Shown here: in pieces, positions 25,901 to 33,935 of the stretch
How positions within the stretch are numbered: the stretch's first letter is position 1
Layout of the letters: every line of letters starts with the position of its first letter
NCBI RefSeq assembly: GCF_050908995.1
Contig: NC_135130.1
Coordinates: 6,627,001-6,691,000 of the forward strand
Length of the DNA: 64,000 nt
From: Andrena cerasifolii
Taxonomy: Eukaryota > Arthropoda > Insecta > Hymenoptera > Andrenidae
Direction of reading: 5' to 3'
The notes under the pieces: generated by a model
The model's input: only the letters and a program-made list of their open reading frames with translations
The model's database searches: none
Told to the model about the DNA's origin: nothing
Made by a program: the position numbers and the translations under genes

Positions 25901-26522
25901 TGTGCCTTCTGAAAATTTTTGCCAGATTTTGGCCCAGGTATCAGGAGAACATGAAGCGAAAAGAGGTATTCTGAATTTCAGCTTCGAAGGCATCCTCGAT
26001 TCTCTCTCCGAATACATTACTTAGTGCCACCTCTTTCGACATCATGTTCTCCTAGTACAAAGCCCAATTTTGTGCCTTCTGAAAATTTTTGCCAGATTTT
26101 GGCCCAGGTATCAGGAGAACATGAAGCGAAAAGAGGTATTCTGAATTTCAGCTTCGAAGGCATCCTCGATTCTCTCTCCGAATACATTACTTAGTGCCAC
26201 CTCTTTCGACATCATGTTCTCCTAGTACAAAGCCCAATTTTGTGCCTGCTGAAAATTTTTGCCAGATTTTGGCCCAGGTATCAGGAGAACATGAAACGAA
26301 AAGAGGTATTCTGAATTTCAGCGTCGAAGGCATCCTCGATTCTCTCTCCGAAGACGTTACTTAGTGCCACCTCTTTCGACATCATGTTCTCCTAGTACAA
26401 AGCCCAATTTTGTGCCTTCTGAAAATTTTTGCCAGATTTTGGCCCAGGTATCAGGAGAACATGAAGCGAAAAGAGGTATTCTGAATTTCAGCTTCGAAGG
26501 CATCGCCTTAAAGTAGCAAACA
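22996..26522 (+). repeat. 170-bp satellite, array 1, about 20 monomers
   Basis: The motif CATCCTCGAT recurs exactly every 170 bp from 23271 to 26331 (23271, 23441, 23611 and so on), giving 19 full monomers plus a more diverged first one (about 23101-23270). Diagnostic differences define monomer types: TACATAGCCC...GTGCATTCTG against TACAAAGCCC...GTGCCTTCTG, ATTTTAGCC against ATTTTTGCC, and GACGTTAC / GACATTAC / GAATACATTAC. Central monomers are nearly identical while both edges are diverged, as expected for an array homogenised by unequal exchange. Both edges carry GGCATCGCCTTAAAG. No coding frame is conserved. A period near 170 bp is nucleosome-sized, as in many centromeric satellites. Confidence 0.97.
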
Positions 26523-27659
26523 AGAGCTACGCCTTTCATGGGCCTTTAAACAGTTCTCGGTTAATGTGATGCTTTTGAAAGACTCGAAGCTTGTAATTTC
26601 TGAATAGTATTCCATGGGCACTAGTTGCAAAATTTTCTTCAATATGGACTTATTAACAAAGGAAATCTATGGTATTCTTAAGGAAATACCATAGATATTT
26701 GAAATTTGGATAGGAATATGTAAAAGGTATTTCTGAATAATAATACAGTTTGTTTCATGTTTCTTTCTATATATTTGCATAAAAGGCCTTTACAGTGTTA
26801 CAATAAAGTATAAGGTATATAAAGTCACTATTTTCTTGTGATTACTATCAAGGTTTCCATCATTCCGTCGAAATATTCCGAAGTTAAAACCTGTAAGAAG
26901 AAAAATATTTTTAGTAACTTGACTTGTCTATTATTGAAAATGGGAGAAACGTTACAACATTTTGTCACGTATGAAAATATATTAGTAAAGGGAATAATTT
27001 CATTATGCAACATGTTGATTGAAATTAGTCGTTTTAGATTTTATGTTTCCGGTAAGATTTAATATTAATTCCTACCACTCGTAGCACTGTAATCTTATTT
27101 TAGAATCAGTCGGTAACGTTGGGTGCGACACGAGCAGCGGCCAATTCAGCAACTACCTACTCTGAAATCTGTTGAAATGCTGTGCGTGTGCGTGCTTGTA
27201 CATGTGTGACATGTTTAGAGTTTAGAGTGTGCCGATGCGATGTAACTAATCTCACATACTGTAACTAGAGCGATTATTAATCGTGTATATTTCTGCTTTA
27301 CAGGTAAGGAATTTTTACATAAAAGACGTTAAACCGGCTGCATTTTCGACTGTGTTCATTGATATGAAATTTGCACAAGATACTGCTTCAGCCGAATTAC
27401 CCAGTTGCACTTGTAACATTTCATTGTATTGCATTTCACTTATTTGAATAAATTGCAGCTAAGTGGTAAGAGTTTTTTTATTTAACGAGCACTACTTACT
27501 CCTTCCTATTCCAAATCACATATAAAAGACATGCTAAAAAGAACACCTAAAATGATCCTTCCACGCAGAGTAGTTTTAAAAATCTTCGCATTAATGCACT
27601 ACTTTAAATATGCCATTCTCTACTCTCAAACTCTATCGACTTTCGTTCAAGGCTTCTAC
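26523..27659. other. Spacer between satellite arrays
   Basis: AT-rich DNA with no supported gene. It contains the left copy of an inverted repeat (27046-27132). Near 26640-26705 there is a short palindromic stretch around CTATGGTATT and AATACCATAG. Confidence 0.5.
27046..27132 (+). repeat. Left arm of a 4-kb-spaced inverted repeat
   Basis: About 85 bp matches the reverse complement of 31051-31136 with few differences, including the shared cores AATTCCTACCACTCGTAGCA and TGTAATCTTATTTTAGA and an inner edge GGTAACGTTGGGTGCGACAC. The two arms bracket the second satellite array. They may be terminal inverted repeats of a large element or simply two inverted copies of a dispersed repeat. Confidence 0.75.
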
Positions 27660-27807
27660 TTCTCTTCAGAGACATTACTTTGCGCTACCTCTTTCCACGT
27701 CATGTTATCCTGTTACGAAGCCTGATTTTAGAGATATCTGAAAATTTTCGCCAGATTTTGGCCAATATATCAGGAGAACATGAAGTGGAAAGAGGTATAC
27801 TAAATTT
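27660..27807 (+). repeat. Single diverged satellite monomer in the spacer
   Basis: This stretch follows the satellite order (AGACATTACTTTGCGC, CATGTTATCC, TCTGAAAATTTTCGCC, TATCAGGAGAACATGAAG) but differs at many positions from the array consensus. Its form ATATATCAGGAGAACATGAA with GTGGAAAG also appears at the right edge of array 2 (about 30000-30030). It looks like an old monomer that escaped homogenisation. Confidence 0.75.
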
Positions 27808-27810
27808 CAG

Positions 27811-30042
27811 AACAGTCACTGTCTCGAAACATCTGCGCCACTTCTCGCTCTTTGATTTGCTCTCCGGAGACGTTACTTTGTGCCATCTCTTTCGATATCA
27901 TGTTCTCCTAGTACATAGCCCAATTTTGTGCATTCTGAAAATTTTTGCCAGATTTTGGCCCAGGTATCAGGAGAACATGAAGCGAAAAGAGGTATTCTGA
28001 ATTTCAGCTTCGAAGGCATCCTCGATTCTCTCTCCGAAGACGTTACTTAGTGCCACCTCTTTCGACATCATGTTCTCCTAGTACAAAGCCCAATTTTGTG
28101 CCTTCTGAAATTTTTTGCCAGATTTTGGCCCAGGTATCAGGAGAACATGAAGCGAAAAGAGGTATTCTGAATTTCAGCTTCGAAGGCATCCTCGATTCTC
28201 TCTCCGAAGACATTACTTAGTGCCACCTCTTTCGACATCATGTTCTCCTAGTACAAAGCCCAATTTTGTGCCTTCTGAAAATTTTAGCCAGATTTTGGCC
28301 CAGGTATCAGGAGAACATGAAGCGAAAAGAGGTATTCTGAATTTCAGCTTCGAAGGCATCCTCGATTCTCTCTCCGAAGACATTACTTAGTGCCACCTCT
28401 TTCGACATCATGTTCTCCTAGTACATAGCCCAATTTTGTGCATTCTGAAAATTTTTGCCAGATTTTGGCCCAGGTATCAGGAGAACATGAAGCGAAAAGA
28501 GGCATTCTGAATTTCAGCTTCGAAGGCATCCTCGATTCTCTCTCCGAAGACGTTACTTAGTGCCACCTCTTTCGACATCATGTTCTCCTAGTACAAAGCC
28601 CAATTTTGTGCCTTCTGAAAATTTTTGCCAGATTTTGGCCCAGGTATCAGGAGAACATGAAGCGAAAAGAGGTATTCTGAATTTCAGCTTCGAAGGCATC
28701 CTCGATTCTCTCTCCGAATACATTACTTAGTGCCACCTCTTTCGACATCATGTTCTCCTAGTACAAAGCCCAATTTTGTGCCTTCTGAAAATTTTTGCCA
28801 GATTTTGGCCCAGGTATCAGGAGAACATGAAGCGAAAAGAGGTATTCTGAATTTCAGCTTCGAAGGCATCCTCGATTCTCTCTCCGAAGACGTTACTTAG
28901 TGCCACCTCTTTCGACATCATGTTCTCCTAGTACATAGCCCAATTTTGTGCATTCTGAAAATTTTTGCCAGATTTTGGCCCAGGTATCAGGAGAACATGA
29001 AGCGAAAAGAGGTATTCTGAATTTCAGCTTCGAAGGCATCCTCGATTCTCTCTCCGAAGACGTTACTTAGTGCCACCTCTTTCGACATCATGTTCTCCTA
29101 GTACAAAGCCCAATTTTGTGCCTTCTGAAAATTTTTGCCAGATTTTGGCCCAGGTATCAGGAGAACATGAAGCGAAAAGAGGTATTCTGAATTTCAGCTT
29201 CGAAGGCATCCTCGATTCTCTCTCCGAAGACATTACTTAGTGCCACCTCTTTCGACATCATGTTCTCCTAGTACAAAGCCCAATTTTGTGCCTTCTGAAA
29301 ATTTTTGCCAGATTTTGGCCCAGGTATCAGGAGAACATGAAGCGAAAAGAGGTATTCTGAATTTCAGCTTCGAAGGCATCCTCGATTCTCTCTCCGAAGA
29401 CGTTACTTAGTGCCACCTCTTTCGACATCATGTTCTCCTAGTACAAAGCCCAATTTTGTGCCTTCTGAAAATTTTTGCCAGATTTTGGCCCAGGTATCAG
29501 GAGAACATGAAGCGAAAAGAGGTATTCTGAATTTCAGCTTCGAAGGCATCCTCGATTCTCTCTCCGAAGACGTTACTTAGTGCCACCTCTTTCGACATCA
29601 TGTTCTCCTAGTACATAGCCCAATTTTGTGCATTCTGAAAATTTTTGCCAGATTTTGGCCCAGGTATCAGGAGAACATGAAGCGAAAAGAGGTATTCTGA
29701 ATTTCAGCTTCGAAGGCATCCTCGATTCTCTCTCCGAAGACGTTACTTAGTGCCACCTCTTTCGACATCATGTTCTCCTAGTACAAAGCCCAATTTTGTG
29801 CCTTCTGAAAATTTTTGCCAGATTTTGGCCCAGGTATCAGGAGAACATGAAGCGAAAAGAGGTATTCTGAATTTCAGCTTCGAAGGCATCCTCGATTCTC
29901 TCTCCGAAGACGTTACTTAGTGCCACCTCTTTCGATATCATGTTCTCCTAGTACATAGCCCAATTTTGTGCATTCTGAAAATTTTTGCCAGATTTTGGTC
30001 AATATATCAGGAGAACATGAAGTGGAAAGACGTATACTAAAG
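27811..30042 (+). repeat. 170-bp satellite, array 2, about 13 monomers
   Basis: Same monomer, orientation and 170-bp period as array 1, with CATCCTCGAT at 28016, 28186, 28356 and so on to 29886. The array starts with the same leader as array 1 (AACAGTCACTGTCTCGAAAC, here at 27811 and at 23065 in array 1), followed by the same edge-type first monomer. A run of monomers at about 28186-28865 has the same order of variants as about 25481-26160 in array 1. The last monomer degenerates at about 30000. Confidence 0.97.
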
Positions 30043-30281
30043 GGTATAGCCGGTTAAGATGGTAAAATGTGCCCTTGAACCGAATTCGACTCACGATGAA
30101 TCATTCGAAAGCTTATTAAAAAAGAAACATTTGTGGCAATTTTCAACTTCGTATCTCCACCCGGACGGTAGTAAAGGGCAAAAATAGGAAATCAGGTTTT
30201 TGTTGAATTTCTCCTATACTAGGGGATGAAAAATTTTGAAAAAAATCAGAGACATTTCTGTTATCGGGGCACATATTAGAG
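30043..30281. other. Short non-coding stretch
   Basis: Sequence between the end of satellite array 2 and a 151-bp tandem repeat. Nothing recognised. Confidence 0.5.
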
Positions 30282-30620
30282 AATTGTTTCAGATTTTTAA
30301 ATTGAAAAACCAAGCCGTGAAAACTAAGAAACGCCAAAAAATGCTGAAAAATGCCGATTGTGCATCGAAGCAGGCTTGGCACTATAATTATATTTTTACT
30401 GTAAGTACGTATCATTGTTACTATTGTCCTGAATTTTTTTCAGATTTTTCAATTGAAAAACCAAGCCGTGAAAACTAAAAAACGCCAAAAAATGTTGAAA
30501 AATGCCGATTGTGCATCGAAGCAGGCTTGGCACTATAATTATATTTTTACTGTAAGTACGTATCATTGTTACTATTGTCCTGAATTTTTTTCAGATTTTT
30601 CAATTGAAAAACCAAGTTGT
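30282..30620 (+). repeat. 151-bp tandem repeat with exon/intron-like content
   Basis: Slightly more than two copies at a 151-bp period (ATTGAAAAACCAAG at 30301, 30452 and 30603). Each full unit has a 108-bp part that stays open in one frame (a Lys-rich stretch including KLKNQAVKTKKRQKMLKNAD) and a 43-bp part starting GTAAGT and ending in a T-run plus CAG. The arrangement looks like a duplicated exon with a very short intron, but 43 bp is below usual insect intron sizes and no longer gene could be built. Confidence 0.7.
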
Positions 30621-31998
30621 GAATTTTATTCTTTCTTTGGTACAGCTTACAAAATATAATATTTCTGTACACACTTTCCCAAAAGTGGCATTTCAAGAAT
30701 AGTCTTCGTATATCACCCAACGAACTCTAGTCGAAGAGGAAATAAGAGTATGCCACATTGTCCAAGACACTTGGAAATCGCAGGTCTCGAACGAGCTGAT
30801 TTTACACATTGTCAATTCGAATTCCCACCACGCGAGGCGCTTCAATCTGTTTCGAGACATTACCGGTAACGTTGCATGTGACACTCAAATGGTAAGGGGG
30901 TCCTAGCGGTATCGACCAAGTATTTAGTATAGGATCACAGACGAGGTATAGGATAGACGATATCACCATCGACGAAGTATATGATAGACCTATCACGCAA
31001 TATAATTTTGTGTCACACGCTCGGGGGGCTCGCGAGATCCCATACCATTTTCGTGTCACACCCTACGTTATCGATTCAGTCTAAAATAAGATTACAATGC
31101 TACGAGTGGTAGGAATTAAAATTAAATCTTACTGGGAACCACGGTGTAATAGACAGGTGTTCCGACTCGGCACCTTTAACACAGTGATTTTGTGTGCCGA
31201 TTTCTGTGTGGTTCCTCTGGCCGCCGCGAGAGGCGTCATGATAAGAAATCCATGTACATACGCATGCATTTATGTGATTGTAGTAGTAGAGCTTAGTCGT
31301 ATTATGCGCAAAAAGTCAGCCTTTTCTACTTCAGCAGCTTTTCTACAAAGCCTCTCCTGCGATACGTGCACGGCTGACCGCCGAGTTGCCATCCTCCAGG
31401 CGTCTCAGATCTGAATCTCGTAGCCTCCCCATCATTCCATTACTTTTTCAGTTTATTTTATCACGTAGAATCACTCCTTTCACTTTGAAACTTTGCAGGT
31501 GTGCGTAGTTTGGATGACAATACAATATATAAACAAACATTAACCCGCGGAGGTGAAAAAATTAATAAATATAACCCGTAACCACAAATCCAAACGACTT
31601 GAAATCAGCCACTCGCGTTCTTTACGAAAACGACAAAAAGCCGCTGCGCTCGGGACGCTAGTCGCATCGCGGTTACCGAAAACACACAATTTATCGAGAA
31701 GTGATCCGTCACGTATGTACGAATAGTAAAACTAAAATTTTGCAGGCGTTCGTAGTATATCACCATCGAAATTGTAGTAGAAGAAAAGAATTATTTCTTA
31801 GTGACTTTAGCAATAGCGTTTAAGCAAGCTTTAAACTGTATACAGCAATAAAAGATATTTCTAGAGAAGTCTGAGTTGAAATGTAAATCCACAAACACTA
31901 AAAACTAGAAAATAAAAAATATGTAAGAAATAAATTTTAAGGTTAAACGATTTTATTAAAAATGCATGAAAAACTAAATTAAAATGCCCAAAAGACTA
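30621..31998. other. Repeat-rich non-coding stretch with receptor intron remnants
   Basis: No gene supported. About 31375-31490 resembles the DNA between exons 4 and 5 of the downstream odorant receptors (GACCGCCGAGTTGCCATCCT then TTATTTTATCACGTAGAATC), so it is probably a remnant of intron 4 of the receptor pseudogene. The right arm of the 4-kb inverted repeat is at 31051-31136. About 31740-31800 is a half-copy of the foldback at 31999-32186. Confidence 0.5.
31051..31136 (-). repeat. Right arm of the 4-kb-spaced inverted repeat
   Basis: Reverse-complement partner of 27046-27132, including the core TGCTACGAGTGGTAGGAATT. It lies 4 kb downstream, on the far side of satellite array 2 and the 151-bp repeat. 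Confidence 0.75.
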
Positions 31999-32186
31999 GA
32001 AAATAATTATTTTCTTGTACTACAATTCTGATCGTGTTAACATCACTTTATATAAAATCTTGGGGCACCATGTGCAACCAGAAGTTGAAGTATTAACTTA
32101 ATTTGGTTGCCCCTGGGGCCCCACGATTTTATTTAAAGTGGTATTTACACCATCAAAATTGTAGGACAAGAAAAGAATTAGTTTTC
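31999..32186. mobile_element. Foldback element just upstream of the receptor pseudogene exon
   Basis: The two halves are inverted over about 65 bp: the left begins GAAAATAATTATTTTCTTGT and the reverse complement of the right begins GAAAACTAATTCTTTTCTTG. Shared inner motifs are ACTACAATTCTGAT / CTACAATTTTGAT and ATAAAATCTTGGGGC / ATAAAATCGTGGGGC. It ends 26 bp before the exon 7 start of the pseudogene. The superfamily is unknown. Confidence 0.6.
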
Positions 32187-32212
32187 AGCTCTTAGTGCAT
32201 TTTTAATGCTAG

Positions 32213-33030
32213 CTGGCCAAAGAAATGTTTGTGGTGAAAGTCACTGCCAAAATGTTAACTGCACTAATACTGGTCATAGTTCATTTCTTTTGCACGAGCT
32301 ACGCTAATTACATAAGCCAAATTCTGTTAGACAAGGGCGATGATCTGTTCATGAAAACGTGAGTACTAATATTCATCCCCCTTATCAGTACTCGGTGTGA
32401 CTATCTATCACTAAATTTTTAAAAATTGTATTTCCTTTCATAGGACATCAGTAATATTGAAAAGTGATAGTTCTTAGAACGTTTACTATTAGAAGCTATT
32501 ATAATATAACTAGTACTCGAAACTGTTCATACTGGAAGATATAGGAAAACTATTTGCAATCTATAGATAAGGTGAATGTCCCAATTTCTGCTCATTTAAG
32601 AGGTGACTCGTCATAAGGAAGGTGTAAAAAATTTGTTTGTGATCAAAATTTGCAGAGTAATTGATTAATTCTTTAACAATAAATCAGCCAATTCAAAAAC
32701 TATTTAAGAAAGATATTTCAAGATGTTTAACTATTAGTAATTTCTAATTAAATATATAATGCTCTAAATGTCTGTATTTCTGCTCATGAAAAATAGCGAT
32801 GTATGTATTGCCCCAAGCTAGTGCAACACTCGCGTAAATGTTTAAACAATAGAATTGTTTTGTTGCAACTGTAGTACAAACGTAACGCATACAATAATAA
32901 GAAAAATAAGAAATGAGCAGAAATGGGGAGATGAGCAGAAATTGGGACATTCAACTTGCTATAAAAAAGTTACTTTCAGCTAGTGAACATTTCGATGTCG
33001 TACTTCACGGTACTCTACTCTACGATTTAA
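32213..33030 (+). pseudogene. Odorant receptor pseudogene (exons 7 and 9 only)
   Basis: Exon 7 (32213-32358, 146 bp) is intact, ends in |GTGAGT and encodes a transmembrane stretch ending NYISQILLDKGDDLFMK, closely matching exon 7 of the three downstream genes. Exon 9 (32980-33030) encodes LVNISMSYFTVLYSTI plus stop. Between them, exon 8 is missing: the intron 7 acceptor ATCTATAG and three bases (ATA) remain, then a MITE (32569-32957), then the tail of intron 8 (GTTACTTTCAG). Exons 1-6 are not found upstream, where satellite and other repeats begin; only a fragment of intron 4 is recognisable near 31375-31490. It cannot encode a functional receptor and is a dead first member of the tandem cluster. 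Confidence 0.9.
32569..32957. mobile_element. MITE replacing exon 8 of the receptor pseudogene, 389 bp
   Basis: Inverted ends: the left contains TGAATGTCCCAATTTCTGCT and the right is its reverse complement (AGCAGAAATTGGGACATTCA). AAGG on the left corresponds to AAGT from the right. The interior is AT-rich with a second GAGCAGAAAT copy near the right end. There is no transposase. It sits exactly where exon 8 and the first part of intron 8 should be. Confidence 0.8.
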
Positions 33031-33203
33031 CATTTCTATTGGAAGGAAGCGTTGCCTTATTAAACCACTATACGCACTGAAACTGATTCCGATATACAAT
33101 GCTGACTGACTTCCACTTTCTAATAACTTATATTTATCTTTATTACTTCTCTAAGCCACAATAATCCTATTTATCATTTTACACAGCAATAAATGTACCA
33201 CTT

Positions 33204-33435
33204 AGGGTAAAGGACCCAATTACTGACACCTAACCAATTACTGTCACCTTAAGCTATTTTACTTAAAATAACGAATAAATAAACGTTGTAAAGTCATACA
33301 CAAAAAGAATTATGTAATTCAACCTACAATCTATACTATAGATTATATACTATAGTATATTTATTCGTTATTTTAAGTAAAATAGCTTAAGATCACAGTA
33401 ATTGGTTAGGTGCCAGTAATTGGGTCCTTTACCCT
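33204..33435. mobile_element. Palindromic MITE between pseudogene and first receptor, about 232 bp
   Basis: The left end AGGGTAAAGGACCCAATTAC matches the reverse complement of the right end exactly over its first 20 bases, and near-perfect pairing continues through CACCTAACCAATTACTGT and CTTAAGCTATTTTACTTAA for some 75 bp per arm. ACTTA occurs on both sides, a possible target duplication. The interior loop is about 80 bp and AT-rich. The superfamily is unknown. Confidence 0.8.
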
Positions 33436-33489
33436 ACTTAGTAATGGACCACATGTAAATATTTAACACGATACACATTACCAATGTTA

Positions 33490-33600
33490 ACTAACATACC
33501 CACTCCCAACTAGACGTTTACTTATAAAACGCAGCACAAATGCGGAGAGAAGCTGAAACACGTGCTTTCACCATGGAAGTCGGCGCAACAGTGCAACGCA
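33490..33600 (+). promoter_or_regulatory. Putative promoter of odorant receptor gene 1
   Basis: TATAAAA at 33523-33529 is followed by a conserved block with an E-box-like ACACGTG and TTCACCATGGAAG. The same block occurs upstream of gene 2 (39084 onward) and, without the TATA motif, gene 3 (about 47290). It ends some 340 bp before the start codon, implying a long 5' UTR. Promoter function is inferred from conservation among paralogues and the TATA-like motif only. Confidence 0.4.
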
Positions 33601-33935
33601 TTCCCAACAATCGATCGGTCGTAGGCTCCTCTGCGCGTGCGCAAAATCCCCCTCGAGTAAAATTCACAATAATCGATCACTGTCACGCGTGTCGCGGGAA
33701 TTCCCGTAATACCCGACCCCTCGTACCTGCAACCCCTACGCACTGTCTGCCTTCAAGCCACAGGTGATATTCACCCCCTTTTTTACAAACTTTGCCTCCG
33801 TCCTCGAATTTCTTTCCAGCTTGAGTGACAATCGTAAAAAAGAAAACACAGGAAATATAGAATAATATGAAAACTCGAGGGAGAGCTCGACGGAAATAAT
33901 GTACCTGCACGCAGTCGTGACTCGAACGGGGAAAG

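Noticed and set aside
27680..28000. 106-codon frame at the start of satellite array 2, and a 60-codon frame at the end of array 1
   Set aside because: They arise from edge monomers of the satellite; the frame is not kept in internal monomers.
22996..30042. CRISPR-like regular repeats
   Set aside because: The whole 170-bp unit repeats without unique spacers and the genome is eukaryotic; it is a satellite.
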